From Pseudoalteromonas sp. 3D05 (lineage in GTDB: Bacteria; Pseudomonadota; Gammaproteobacteria; Enterobacterales; Alteromonadaceae), in the NCBI RefSeq assembly GCF_002723455.1, contig NZ_PDUS01000014.1, positions 53,572 to 117,571 on the forward strand: a stretch of DNA of 64,000 nt, read 5' to 3'. This document shows, in pieces, positions 55,328 to 64,000 of this stretch; positions within the stretch are counted from its first letter, which is position 1; each line of letters opens with the position of its first letter. The notes under the pieces are model-generated. The model saw only the letters and a program-made list of their open reading frames with translations, was not told where the DNA came from and made no database searches. A program made the position numbers and the translations under genes.

Positions 55328-55708
55328 CTATTCACCGCCACCGCAACCTCCATCGCCACAACTTCCGTCACCTCCAAAAAAACCACCCTCACTCCAAGTT
55401 TTTGAGCGTTTAGAGTAATCTAGGAGTGAATCGAAATTAAAATGAAGCCAACCACCAAAGCACTTTTTAGAAACAATAGCGCGTAAGTCATCATAAGTTG
55501 ATTCAAACTCTAGATCTTCAAATTCAGATTGCAGGCAAAACATAGCAAAGGCATACTCTATATTATGATTCGTCTTTAACGCGCCTGCAAAAACACTTTT
55601 TACCTCTTCAATAGAATAATAACTTTTCTTTTCAAAGGCTTTGACTAAAGCAGGTGGTAGAACCCTTGCAATTTTTTTTACTGAGTTTTTCTGGAAAATA
55701 TCAAGCAT
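55328..55708 (-). CDS. DUF6559-like protein with Gly/Cys-rich tail
   Basis: The 126-residue protein starts MLDIFQKNSVKKIARVLPPALVKAF and has a helical core (YAFAMFCLQSEFEDLEFESTYDDLRAIV). The C-terminal tail, EGGFFGGDGSCGDGGCGGGE, is Gly-rich with two Cys, resembling tails in the DUF6559 family. That assignment is from memory. A metal- or surface-binding tail is possible. AAGGAGTTAAATTAG precedes the ATG. Confidence 0.7.
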   Translation of the reverse strand: MLDIFQKNSVKKIARVLPPALVKAFEKKSYYSIEEVKSVFAGALKTNHNIEYAFAMFCLQSEFEDLEFESTYDDLRAIVSKKCFGGWLHFNFDSLLDYSKRSKTWSEGGFFGGDGSCGDGGCGGGE

Positions 55709-55934
55709 CTAATTTAACTCCTTTTACATGCAAAACTTTCATATTTAAGGCGTGAAGATTTACTTTTTATAACTTTTATAATTAAACCCGATCAAATCCA
55801 TTAGGATAACTAATCTGTGGTAAACACTTTTAAGCAATATCCTTTGTTTCTATTAAACCGAATTTATCACATTGAAACAACTACCTTACCCTACCCCCCT
55901 TAATTTAACTCAACAATAAAATAGCCTTACCCAT

Positions 55935-55964
55935 AAAAAACGAGCCTAATTTGGCTCGTTTTTT
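55935..55964 (-). terminator. Terminator of the metA-metH operon
   Basis: AAAAAACGAGCC (55935-55946) pairs with GGCTCGTTTTTT (55953-55964) across a 6-base loop. It lies 35 bp past the metH stop. Confidence 0.92.
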
Positions 55965-55999
55965 ACTTACAACTTATCACTTAAAGCCTACAGCTTCAC

Positions 56000-58630
56000 T
56001 TACTCCGGTTCATACCCCAAGTTAGGTGATAGCCAACGTTCGGCTTCTTCAAGCGTCATATTGGTTCGTTTGGCGTAGTCTTCAACCTGATCTTTTTGTA
56101 CTGCCGCTACCGCGTAGTATTTAGCCTCTGGATGAGAGAAGTACCAACCTGATACTGCGGCACCTGGCCACATGGCGTATGAGCTGGTGAGCTGCATGCC
56201 AATGCGCTTTTCGGTATCGAGTAACTGCCAGATTTTCTTTTTCTCTGTGTGCTCAGGGCACGCTGGGTAACCAGGTGCAGGGCGAATACCTTGGTAGTTT
56301 TCACGAATAAGCTCATCGTTTGATAAGTTTTCATCCGGTGCAAAACCCCAATACTCTTTACGTACCTGTTCGTGCAAATATTCTGCAAACGCTTCAGCGA
56401 GTCTATCGGCTACCGCTTTGACCATAATTTTATTATAGTCATCTTGTTTAGCATCAAATGCTTCAGCAAGGTCGTCCTCTTCAAGTCCACCAGTAACCGC
56501 AAACGCACCAAAGTAGTCAGGTGTGCCTTTTGGCGCGATGTAATCCGCTAAGCAATAATTCGCAAAGTCAGTTTTTTCGGTTTGTTGACGTAAATGGCAC
56601 GACGTGGTTAATAGTTCAGAACGAGTTTCGTCGGTGTATATTTCAATATCGTCACCCACACGGTTTGCTGGGAATAAACCAATTACACCAAGCGGCTGCA
56701 AAGTGCCTGATTGCTCAAGCTCGTCGAGCATCTCGTTGGCGTCTTTAAATAAGCTTTGCGCTTGCTCACCGACGACTTCATCAGTCATTATCCGTGGGTA
56801 TTTCCCCGCGATTGACCACGTCATAAAGTATGGCGTCCAGTCGATGTATTTGCGTAATGTCGCGATTGATACATCTTTAAACTCAGTCACACCGAGTTTT
56901 TTCGGCACCGGTGGCGTGTAGGTATCCCAATCAAGTTGGGCTGCGTTATCACGAGCGCGTTGTATAGTCACCGGTTTTGAGCGCGGCTTTTTGCGCGCTT
57001 GTTGCTCGCGTACTTTTACATATTCAGCTTTGGTTTTTTCTAAAAAAGCAGGTTTTAACTCTTTTGATAATAAGTTTGAAACCACACCCACGGCGCGGCT
57101 GGCGTTATTTACGTACACTACGCCTTTGTCGTATTGTGGCTCAATTTTAACCGCTGTATGGGCTTTTGATGTGGTTGCGCCACCAATCAATAACGGCAGT
57201 TCAAAACCGCGGCGTGTCATTTCTTTAGCAACATGTACCATTTCATCAAGTGACGGCGTAATTAGGCCTGATAGACCAATAATATCGGCTTTTTCATCAA
57301 TGGCTGTTTGCAGTATTTTCTCAGCCGGTACCATTACACCTAAATCAATTACTTCATAGTTATTACATTGCAGCACCACACCAACAATGTTTTTACCAAT
57401 ATCGTGTACGTCACCTTTAACAGTGGCCATTACGACTTTACCGTTAGTGGCGCCTTCTTCTTTTTCAGCTTCAATGAATGGGTCAAGGTAGGCCACGGCA
57501 CGCTTCATTACACGGGCTGATTTAACCACTTGGGGTAAAAACATTTTACCTGCGCCAAATAAGTCACCTACCACGTTCATGCCATCCATTAATGGCCCTT
57601 CAATGACGTGAATGGGTTTATCAGCACCCGCGCGACATTCTTCGGTATCTTCGTCTATGTATTCTGTAATACCTTTCACAAGCGCATGTTCAAGGCGTTT
57701 TTCAACAGGCCACGTACGCCACTCTAAATCTTCAACACGCTCAGCTTGCGCCATACCTGAAAACTTAGGTGCAAGCTCTACTAAGCGCTCACCCGCACCT
57801 GAGTCGGTATTTAAGATAACGTCTTCAACGGCTTTACGTAGCTCTTCTGGAATATCGTCATAAACAGCTAATTGCCCTGCGTTTACAATACCCATATCCA
57901 TGCCTGCTTTTATGGCATGGTACAAAAACACCGAGTGAATTGCTTCACGCACTGGGTTGTTACCACGGAACGAGAACGATACGTTTGATACCCCACCCGA
58001 CACTTTACAATGGGGTAAGTTTTGCTTGATGCGACGCGTACCTTCAATAAACTCGACCGCGTAGTTATCATGCTCTTCAATACCCGTTGCAACGGCAAAA
58101 ATATTTGGGTCAAAAATAATGTCTTCTGGCGGAAAGCCTATTTCGTCGACCAAAATTCGGTAGCTGCGCTCGCAAATTTCATACTTGCGATCTGCGGTGT
58201 CGGCCTGGCCATCGGTATCAAATGCCATTACCACGGCAGCAGCACCAAAGCGCTTAATAATTTTAGCTTGGCGAATAAATGGCTCTTCGCCTTCTTTTAG
58301 TGAGATTGAGTTAACAATCGCCTTGCCTTGAATACACTTTAAGCCCGCTTCGATCACTTCCCACTTAGAGGAATCAACCATAATAGGTACTTTCGAAATA
58401 TCAGGCTCTGAGGCAATTAAGTTTAAAAACTTTACCATTGCGGCTTTTGAGTCCAACATGGCTTCGTCCATGTTGATATCAATTACTTGCGCGCCATTTT
58501 CAACTTGTTCACGGGCAACATTAAGGGCGGTTTCATAATCTTCTTCCATGATCAAACGCTTGAACATGGCTGAGCCGGTTACATTGGTACGCTCACCGAC
58601 GTTAGTAAATACTGCTATTTGTTGTGTCAT
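56000..58630 (-). CDS. metH: Cobalamin-dependent methionine synthase, C-terminal portion (pterin, B12 and activation domains)
   Basis: The 876 residues correspond to E. coli MetH from the pterin domain onward: [21 protein letters not shown] (pterin domain, about 1-260), the cobalamin cap, and the B12-binding [21 protein letters not shown] with the cobalt-ligand His (about 400-530). The reactivation domain (about 545-876) includes [22 protein letters not shown] for S-adenosylmethionine. It transfers methyl from methyltetrahydrofolate to cobalamin and homocysteine. The homocysteine domain is a separate upstream gene ending 9 bp earlier. AGGAAACCGAC precedes the ATG, so this is an independently translated subunit. 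Confidence 0.93.
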   Translation of the reverse strand: MTQQIAVFTNVGERTNVTGSAMFKRLIMEEDYETALNVAREQVENGAQVIDINMDEAMLDSKAAMVKFLNLIASEPDISKVPIMVDSSKWEVIEAGLKCIQGKAIVNSISLKEGEEPFIRQAKIIKRFGAAAVVMAFDTDGQADTADRKYEICERSYRILVDEIGFPPEDIIFDPNIFAVATGIEEHDNYAVEFIEGTRRIKQNLPHCKVSGGVSNVSFSFRGNNPVREAIHSVFLYHAIKAGMDMGIVNAGQLAVYDDIPEELRKAVEDVILNTDSGAGERLVELAPKFSGMAQAERVEDLEWRTWPVEKRLEHALVKGITEYIDEDTEECRAGADKPIHVIEGPLMDGMNVVGDLFGAGKMFLPQVVKSARVMKRAVAYLDPFIEAEKEEGATNGKVVMATVKGDVHDIGKNIVGVVLQCNNYEVIDLGVMVPAEKILQTAIDEKADIIGLSGLITPSLDEMVHVAKEMTRRGFELPLLIGGATTSKAHTAVKIEPQYDKGVVYVNNASRAVGVVSNLLSKELKPAFLEKTKAEYVKVREQQARKKPRSKPVTIQRARDNAAQLDWDTYTPPVPKKLGVTEFKDVSIATLRKYIDWTPYFMTWSIAGKYPRIMTDEVVGEQAQSLFKDANEMLDELEQSGTLQPLGVIGLFPANRVGDDIEIYTDETRSELLTTSCHLRQQTEKTDFANYCLADYIAPKGTPDYFGAFAVTGGLEEDDLAEAFDAKQDDYNKIMVKAVADRLAEAFAEYLHEQVRKEYWGFAPDENLSNDELIRENYQGIRPAPGYPACPEHTEKKKIWQLLDTEKRIGMQLTSSYAMWPGAAVSGWYFSHPEAKYYAVAAVQKDQVEDYAKRTNMTLEEAERWLSPNLGYEPE

Positions 58631-58639
58631 GTCGGTTTC

Positions 58640-59707
58640 CTAATTTAAATTACACGCTTCAAGGCCAGATAAGCGCATGCGCACTTCAAGCTCAGGTAAT
58701 TGGCGAGGCTTAACCGCTTCAAGACCTTTAGCAAACGCTTTAATATGAGCAGGCGTTGTGCCGCAGCAACCGCCAACAATATTTATAAAGCCTGACTTAC
58801 CCCAATCAATGATTTCTTCTGCCATTTCAGGTGCTTCTAAGTCGTATTCACCAAACTCATTAGGTAAGCCTGCGTTAGGGTGAACAGAGACAAAAGTTTC
58901 GCAAACCCGTGATAATTCTTCCACATATTGGCGCAATAAATCTGGGCCAAGAGCACAATTTAAACCAATTGAAATAGGCTTAATATGGCGGATTGAGTTA
59001 TAAAACGCTTCGGTGGTTTGCCCTGAAAGTGTACGGCCTGATGCATCAGTTATCGTGCCTGAGATCATTACTGGTAACTTGCGCCCTGCCTGCTCAAACG
59101 CTTCTTCTACCGCGAACGACGCCGCTTTAGCGTTTAAGGTATCAAAAATAGTCTCAATTAAAATTAAATCAGCGCCGCCTTCCATTAACGCAAGGGTCGA
59201 TTCAACATACGCGGTGACTAATTTATCAAACGTCACGTTGCGATAACCCGGGTCATTTACATCAGGCGAAATTGAACAAGTTTTAGACGTTGGCCCTAGC
59301 ACTCCTGCCACATAACGTGGTTTTTCAGGGTTTTTAGCGGTGAACTCATCACAAATGCTGCGTGCTAACTTGGCAGACTCTAAGTTTACTTCACGGCTAA
59401 TGCTTGCCATGTCGTAATCTTCCATAGAGATAGTGGTCGAGTTAAAGGTGTTAGTTTCGACAATATCGGCACCGGCATTTAAAAAGCCACGGTGAATATC
59501 AGCAATTATTTTAGGCTGAGTCAGGCTTAACAAGTCATTATTGCCTTTGATTAATACATGCCAGTCTTTAAAACGTTCACCACGGTAATCTTGCTCTTCT
59601 AATTTATGCTCTTGGATCATGGTGCCCATAGCGCCGTCGAGGATTAAAATTCGCTGTTTTAGCGCCTCGGTTAGTTCTGCATGTTTATTCACTGTATTAC
59701 TCGGCAT
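58640..59707 (-). CDS. metH: Methionine synthase, homocysteine-binding N-terminal portion as a separate gene
   Basis: The 355 residues match the homocysteine S-methyltransferase domain of Met[29 protein letters not shown], and the zinc-binding Cys in GLNCALGP (about 246) and GGCCGTTP (about 310). The C-terminus ([18 protein letters not shown]) aligns with the linker of full-length MetH, and the next gene resumes with VNVGERTN-like sequence. The two parts total 1231 residues, close to E. coli MetH. Its start overlaps metA by 11 bp. Confidence 0.92.
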   Translation of the reverse strand: MPSNTVNKHAELTEALKQRILILDGAMGTMIQEHKLEEQDYRGERFKDWHVLIKGNNDLLSLTQPKIIADIHRGFLNAGADIVETNTFNSTTISMEDYDMASISREVNLESAKLARSICDEFTAKNPEKPRYVAGVLGPTSKTCSISPDVNDPGYRNVTFDKLVTAYVESTLALMEGGADLILIETIFDTLNAKAASFAVEEAFEQAGRKLPVMISGTITDASGRTLSGQTTEAFYNSIRHIKPISIGLNCALGPDLLRQYVEELSRVCETFVSVHPNAGLPNEFGEYDLEAPEMAEEIIDWGKSGFINIVGGCCGTTPAHIKAFAKGLEAVKPRQLPELEVRMRLSGLEACNLN

Positions 59708-60644
59708 AGTTGTTAGTCCTTACTGCTTGGCTAACGAGATTAATATCATAGGGTGTGGTTTGATACACATAATAATTTAACCAATTCGAAAAAAGCAAAA
59801 AGGCATGGCTTTGCCACGTTTTCGACGGCTCGTTATCTGGATTGTTATCTGGAAAGTAGTTCTCAGGAATTACCGCGTCAGGCCCTTTTGCAAGGTCGCG
59901 TTGGTATTCACCTTTTAATGTGTCGGCATCGTATTCTGGGTGGCCGGTTATGTATACTTGGCTGCCTGACTTATTCTTAAGTAAGTAAGCACCGACTCGC
60001 TCCGAACCCGCCAGCACAACTAAATCATCACAAGCATTTATCTTTTCAATATCAATATGGCCAAAACGAGAATGTGGCACTACAAAAGTATCATCAAAAC
60101 CACGAGTAAGCGCGGCGTGTTCAAAGTAACAATGGTGAGTAAATACACCGCTGAGTTTATTCGGTTTTAACTCGCGTTTTAACCCGTAGTGATGAAATAA
60201 CCCTGCATGCGCCGCCCAACACGAAAACAAAGTTGATGTAACATGTTGCTCAGCCCAATCGAGAATCACTTTAAGTTCATCCCAATAGGCAACGTCGTCG
60301 TATTCTAAATGTGCCAGCGGTGCGCCGGTTACCAACATAGCATCGTAGTTGTTGTCCTTTACTTCAGAAAAGTAGCGGTAAAAGGTGTCTAAATGTTGCT
60401 CAGAGTTACTACTACTTCGGTGAGTGTCTAAACGTAAAAGCTCAACATTCACTTGCAAAGGGGAATTTGCCAGTAAGCGAATAAACTGAACTTCAGTTTC
60501 TACTTTATTCGGCATTAAGTTTAAGATAGCCAGTCGCATCGGGCGAATTTCTTGCGTTTTCGCACGGGTTTTTGGCATTACAAAGACGTTTTCTTGACGT
60601 AGCTTTGCAATGGCAGGCAATTCATCCTTTACTGTAATAGGCAT
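59697..60644 (-). CDS. metA: Homoserine O-acyltransferase (probably O-succinyltransferase)
   Basis: The 315-residue enzyme performs the first committed step of methionine synthesis. The nucleophile is Cys142 in [10 protein letters not shown]; His and Glu lie in [12 protein letters not shown]. Position 111, which separates acetyl- (Glu) from succinyl-CoA (Gly) users in studied enzymes, is Ala here ([11 protein letters not shown]), favouring succinyl-CoA but not settling it. It overlaps the homocysteine-domain gene of metH by 11 bp, making a metA-metH operon. MetJ-box-like octamers lie upstream. Confidence 0.95.
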   Translation of the reverse strand: MPITVKDELPAIAKLRQENVFVMPKTRAKTQEIRPMRLAILNLMPNKVETEVQFIRLLANSPLQVNVELLRLDTHRSSSNSEQHLDTFYRYFSEVKDNNYDAMLVTGAPLAHLEYDDVAYWDELKVILDWAEQHVTSTLFSCWAAHAGLFHHYGLKRELKPNKLSGVFTHHCYFEHAALTRGFDDTFVVPHSRFGHIDIEKINACDDLVVLAGSERVGAYLLKNKSGSQVYITGHPEYDADTLKGEYQRDLAKGPDAVIPENYFPDNNPDNEPSKTWQSHAFLLFSNWLNYYVYQTTPYDINLVSQAVRTNNYAE

Positions 60645-60704
60645 TCATTCACTCCACGCATCATTTTAACCAATGGCTAATTATGAACGGTTAGCAGTAA
60701 ATTT

Positions 60705-60736
60705 CAACCTCTAGATGTATAGATGTCTAAATGAAT
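60705..60736 (-). promoter_or_regulatory. MetJ-box-like operator upstream of metA
   Basis: Four adjacent octamers match the palindromic consensus AGACGTCT at 5, 6, 7 and 4 of 8 positions: CAACCTCT, AGATGTAT, AGATGTCT, AAATGAAT (60705-60736). They lie 60-90 bp before the metA ATG, a normal place for methionine-repressor binding. Confidence 0.7.
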
Positions 60737-60832
60737 TTTATTTAAGTCGGTTTTACCCTGAGTAATAGGTCACGTTAAACTACTATTAAGGTATACCGTG
60801 ACCTTCATGAACAAAGTTACACTTCTAGCGGC

Positions 60833-62137
60833 TTATTGGCTTTTACCCACTAAAATTAAGTTTTGCTGGGGCGGTATTAAGTAGTCAGCACCGTTTGCAG
60901 TGATGACTGCCATTTCCTCAACGGAGATGGTTTTAAAAGTATCGCTACTTAAACGCCAGCTGAAAAAACCATCAAAGGCAAACACCATTCCCTCTTTAAG
61001 CTTACGCTGAGATGCAGGCCTTACTTGTGCACTTCGAGATCCCCCCAAGTTAGGGCCCGTGTCATGTGCAACATATCCTACAGGATGACCTGTACTCCAA
61101 GGCACTGGTTCTGAATTGTATTTATTCATTAATACGGTTTGCGCATCATCGACCTCAATTCCCTTTACACCTGGTTTCATTGCGTTAAAAGCAGCAAAAC
61201 CACTGTCTCGTGCGTTCACCCAGTATTGTTGAATATTGGCGGGCGCAGCCGTTTCGCTTTCCCTAAGTACGTATGCAAAACGTTGGATATCGCTTACCCA
61301 TTTATTGTGAAGCTTTATACCAAAATCAATTTGTATGACATCACCAGGCATAATCACTTTATCGGTAGAATGAGAGTGGCCTCGGTCAGGGCCTGAATTT
61401 ACATTCGGGTTTTGGTCTGCAGCCCAAGCATCCGTGACCCCATGAGCTTTCATTTTCATTTTTAAAAATTTAGCCACTTCTGCATCGGTCGTTTTACCAG
61501 GAACAATAATGCTATATGCTTCTAGTTGCCACTTTGCTGAAAGCATCGCAGCTTCTTTCATTATTTCAACTTCAGCCGGTAACTTGATTGATAACCATTG
61601 ATAAACCACCTCTTCAGATGATATTAACTTCTCAGCCTGCTCAGCACTTAATAAACTAGTTAGTTGCTTATATTGCGAGTGCGATAGCCCATCGGCCTGT
61701 GCATTAAGATCGGATACATTTATTGCAATTCGACGAAATAATTGCGTGTTTATAAACTCAGCGGCGTATTTTAATGCGGACACACTGCGAGGTACCGATA
61801 TAACCTTTTCGTGTATATCAAGCTCATCAAGTGCCTTTGCTTCGCTTGAAGGAGAGTAAGCAACAGAATGAAACTCTCCTTTATCAAAATAGAATAAATA
61901 AGCTGCTGGTGAACCCGCGTTTTCACAACCTATATGATCCGCCAGTGGATCATTATTATTCTCTCTACATACGATAAGCCAAGCATCTACATCAGCCGCT
62001 TTTAAGGCATTTGGAAGCAGTTGATTTATACGTTGTTTTCTTATTTCAGGCCAAGGTGAATCAACTGCCTGCGCATTAGGGGTTATTACGCTCAATATAA
62101 ATAAAGCGACCGTTACGATTAGTGTGTGTATTGTCAT
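60833..62137 (-). CDS. Secreted M24-family (creatinase/aminopeptidase P fold) peptidase
   Basis: The start at 62137 gives a signal peptide (TIHTLIVTVALFILSVITPNAQA) and about 434 residues; AAGAAAAAAT precedes it. An N-terminal creatinase domain and an M24 domain follow. Metal ligands visible are two Asp in IQIDFGIKLHNKWVSDIQRF (spacing one longer than usual), His in GHPVGYVAHDTGP and Glu in ISVEEMAVIT. The position of the usual Glu in EGMVFTIEPG reads EGMVFAFDGFF, an Asp. So it may be an active but variant dipeptidase. Monocistronic and divergent from ettA. Confidence 0.85.
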   Translation of the reverse strand: MTIHTLIVTVALFILSVITPNAQAVDSPWPEIRKQRINQLLPNALKAADVDAWLIVCRENNNDPLADHIGCENAGSPAAYLFYFDKGEFHSVAYSPSSEAKALDELDIHEKVISVPRSVSALKYAAEFINTQLFRRIAINVSDLNAQADGLSHSQYKQLTSLLSAEQAEKLISSEEVVYQWLSIKLPAEVEIMKEAAMLSAKWQLEAYSIIVPGKTTDAEVAKFLKMKMKAHGVTDAWAADQNPNVNSGPDRGHSHSTDKVIMPGDVIQIDFGIKLHNKWVSDIQRFAYVLRESETAAPANIQQYWVNARDSGFAAFNAMKPGVKGIEVDDAQTVLMNKYNSEPVPWSTGHPVGYVAHDTGPNLGGSRSAQVRPASQRKLKEGMVFAFDGFFSWRLSSDTFKTISVEEMAVITANGADYLIPPQQNLILVGKSQ

Positions 62138-62310
62138 ATTTTTTCTTATTTTGTTGTGGTTTAAATACGTTAGCACACGCAGATAAAACTATACATTTAA
62201 CAAGATAAAACGATAAACATATATTCAACGCCCCATTCGTTGACTGTTTCACCCCTCAACAACTACAATACAACATTGAAATTTTTATTATTATTTGAAG
62301 GCTTTCCTCC

Positions 62311-63984
62311 ATGGTTTTACCTGATAAGTTTATTTTCTCGATGAGTCGAGTATCTAAGGTTGTGCCACCAAAGCGCACTATCTTAAAAGATATATCATTG
62401 CATTTTTTCCCTGGCGCAAAAATTGGTGTACTTGGCTTAAACGGCTCAGGTAAATCAAGCTTGCTGCGCATTATGGCTGGCGTTGATCAAGAGTTTGAAG
62501 GTGAAGCACACCCTCAGCCAGGTATTAAAATTGGTTACTTACCGCAAGAGCCGGTACTCGATGAAAGCAAAACCGTGCGCGAAACCGTTGAAGAAGCGGT
62601 CAGTGAAGTTAAAAACGCATTAAGTCGTCTTGATGAAGTGTATAACGAATACGCGATGGAAGACGCTGACTTCGACGCGCTAGCCAAAGAGCAAGGCCAA
62701 CTAGAAGCCATTATTCAAGCCCATGACGGCCACAATATTGACAACGTATTAGAGCGCGCCGCTGATGCGCTACGTTTGCCGCCTTGGGATGCTAAAGTTG
62801 AAGTGTTATCAGGTGGTGAGCGTCGTCGTATCGCGATTTGTCGTTTATTACTTGAAAAGCCAGATATGCTTATTCTCGATGAGCCAACTAACCACTTAGA
62901 TGCTGAATCAGTTGCCTGGCTTGAGCGCTTCTTACATGATTACGAAGGCACCGTTGTGGCTGTAACCCATGACCGTTACTTCCTAGATAACGTAGCAGGT
63001 TGGATTTTAGAGCTAGACCGTGGTGAAGGTATTCCGTGGGAAGGTAACTACTCTTCTTGGCTTGAACAAAAAGATGCGCGCCTGCAGCAAGAGCAAAAAT
63101 CTGAAAAAGCCCGCCAAAAATCAATTGCTCAAGAGCTTGAGTGGGTACGTTCAAACCCGAAAGGTCGTCAAGCTAAGTCTAAAGCGCGTATGGCGCAGTT
63201 TAGCGAGTTACAACACTCTGACTACCAAAAGCGTAACGAAACCAACGAGCTATTCATTCCACCTGGCCCGCGTTTAGGCGACCAAGTAATTGAAGTTAAA
63301 AACTTGAAGAAGAGCTTTGGCGATCGCGTATTAATCGATGACTTAAACTTCACCATGCCAAAAGGTGCCATTGTTGGCATTATCGGTGCCAATGGTGCGG
63401 GTAAATCAACCCTGTTTAAAATGCTAAGCGGTGAAGAAAAGCCAGATAGCGGCGATATCACCATTGGTGAAACAGTTGAGCTTGCAACCGTTGATCAGTT
63501 CCGTGGCAACATGGACGACAGCAATACGGTTTTCCAAGAAATCGCTGATGGCCAAGATGTGCTTAAAATTGGCAACTTTGAATTCCCAAGCCGTGCTTAC
63601 GTAGGCCGCTTTAACTTTAAAGGTAATGACCAACAAAAGTTTGTTAAGGACCTATCAGGTGGTGAGCGTAACCGTTTACACCTAGCCAAGCTATTAAAAG
63701 CAGGCGGCAATGTCATCTTACTGGATGAGCCAACCAATGACTTGGACGTTGAAACATTACGTGCGCTTGAAAATGCAATTTTAGAGTTCCCGGGTAATGT
63801 TATGTGTATCTCGCATGACCGTTGGTTCTTAGACCGTATTGCAACGCATATTCTTGATTACCGTGATGAAGGTCAAATTAACTTCTTTGATGGTAACTAC
63901 ACAGAGTATGAAGAGTGGCTTAAAAAGACACTGGGTGCAGCAGCAGCGCAACCTAAACGTATTAAGTATAAAAAGATTGGCTAG
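62311..63984 (+). CDS. ettA: Energy-dependent translational throttle protein EttA (ABC-F)
   Basis: The 557-residue ABC-F ATPase is very close to E. coli EttA (555 residues) throughout. It has two ATP-binding domains with Walker A GLNGSGKSS and GANGAGKST, signatures LSGGERRR and LSGGERNR, Walker B ILDEPTNHLD and LLDEPTNDLD, a long interdomain linker (QKDARLQQEQKSEKARQKS), and no membrane domains. It binds the ribosomal E site and gates the first elongation step according to the ATP/ADP ratio. Its TAG stop falls in the first unit of a heptanucleotide repeat. Confidence 0.97.
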   Translation: MVLPDKFIFSMSRVSKVVPPKRTILKDISLHFFPGAKIGVLGLNGSGKSSLLRIMAGVDQEFEGEAHPQPGIKIGYLPQEPVLDESKTVRETVEEAVSEVKNALSRLDEVYNEYAMEDADFDALAKEQGQLEAIIQAHDGHNIDNVLERAADALRLPPWDAKVEVLSGGERRRIAICRLLLEKPDMLILDEPTNHLDAESVAWLERFLHDYEGTVVAVTHDRYFLDNVAGWILELDRGEGIPWEGNYSSWLEQKDARLQQEQKSEKARQKSIAQELEWVRSNPKGRQAKSKARMAQFSELQHSDYQKRNETNELFIPPGPRLGDQVIEVKNLKKSFGDRVLIDDLNFTMPKGAIVGIIGANGAGKSTLFKMLSGEEKPDSGDITIGETVELATVDQFRGNMDDSNTVFQEIADGQDVLKIGNFEFPSRAYVGRFNFKGNDQQKFVKDLSGGERNRLHLAKLLKAGGNVILLDEPTNDLDVETLRALENAILEFPGNVMCISHDRWFLDRIATHILDYRDEGQINFFDGNYTEYEEWLKKTLGAAAAQPKRIKYKKIG

Positions 63985-64000
63985 GCTCTAGGTTCTAGGT
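63981..64000 (+). repeat. Heptanucleotide repeat starting at the ettA stop, cut by the window edge
   Basis: CTAGGCT, CTAGGTT and CTAGGT follow each other with period 7 from 63981; the third is truncated by the window end. The ettA TAG is inside the first unit. The layout echoes the array at 28875. Confidence 0.7.

Noticed and set aside
58631..58639. metH split as a frameshift pseudogene or sequencing error
   Set aside because: There is a true stop, a Shine-Dalgarno and a new ATG, and both parts align full length with all active-site residues.
60767..60804. AGGTCACG/CGTGACCT inverted repeat between metA and the M24 peptidase
   Set aside because: Only 8 bp with a 22-base loop and no T-run; may be chance.
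1..64000. CRISPR arrays, tRNA or rRNA genes, prophage
   Set aside because: No regularly spaced repeats of CRISPR length, no tRNA or rRNA sequence and no phage structural genes were seen on reading through.

Overview
The window looks like chromosomal DNA of a marine gammaproteobacterium of the order Alteromonadales, most like Pseudoalteromonas. That is an inference from gene content and order: an AT-leaning composition, several TonB-dependent receptors, a chitin-sugar cluster, a gcvTHP operon, and ygfB-pepP-ubiH-ubiI next to a 6S RNA gene. No database search was run.

Layout. 1-5.3 kb: the 3' end of an unidentified gene, an atypical short-chain reductase, a secreted SUMF1-FN3-CBM6 protein and, convergent to it, a CadC-type membrane regulator. 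5.8-9.4 kb: a two-gene unit of a secreted HEAT-repeat protein and a large lipoprotein, of unknown function; the first protein resembles the N-terminal part of animal lipid-transfer proteins. 10.3-15.6 kb: a secreted lipase-like protein with a DUF4785-like partner, then a LytTR regulator divergent from a TonB-dependent receptor. 15.7-20.1 kb: an accessory, repeat-rich stretch with an orphan AT-rich lipoprotein, a Y1 (REP-associated) transposase carrying a DnaA-domain-IV-like tail between 18-bp inverted repeats, a small voltage-gated K+ channel gene between two directly repeated ~270-bp elements, and further REP-like debris.

20.2-28.9 kb: the glycine cleavage operon (gcvT-gcvH-gcvP), a half-length GcvT paralogue, a divergent LysR regulator and a FecA-like receptor followed by a heptanucleotide repeat. 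29.2-39.6 kb: an N-acetylglucosamine/chitooligosaccharide uptake and catabolism cluster (receptor, tryptophan-halogenase-like flavoprotein, sugar permease, ROK kinase, GH20 hexosaminidase) with a divergent AraC regulator. Two leader/intergenic hairpins in this cluster may tune expression. 39.7-44.4 kb: ubiquinone hydroxylases, pepP and ygfB, divergent from the 6S RNA.

44.7-55.7 kb: small accessory genes (lipoprotein, GNAT, CHMI-like, NTF2-like, MBOAT-like, DUF4019-like), hrpB, a long chemoreceptor, csbD, an Asp/Glu racemase and two unknown genes. 55.9-64 kb: methionine biosynthesis (metA followed by a cobalamin-dependent methionine synthase split into two genes, preceded by MetJ-like boxes), a secreted M24 peptidase and ettA.

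The most notable items are the HEAT/lipoprotein pair, the transposase-DnaA fusion, the paired repeat elements around the channel gene, the split metH, the halved GcvT paralogue, and two mini-ORFs overlapping the start codons of the halogenase and LytTR genes.
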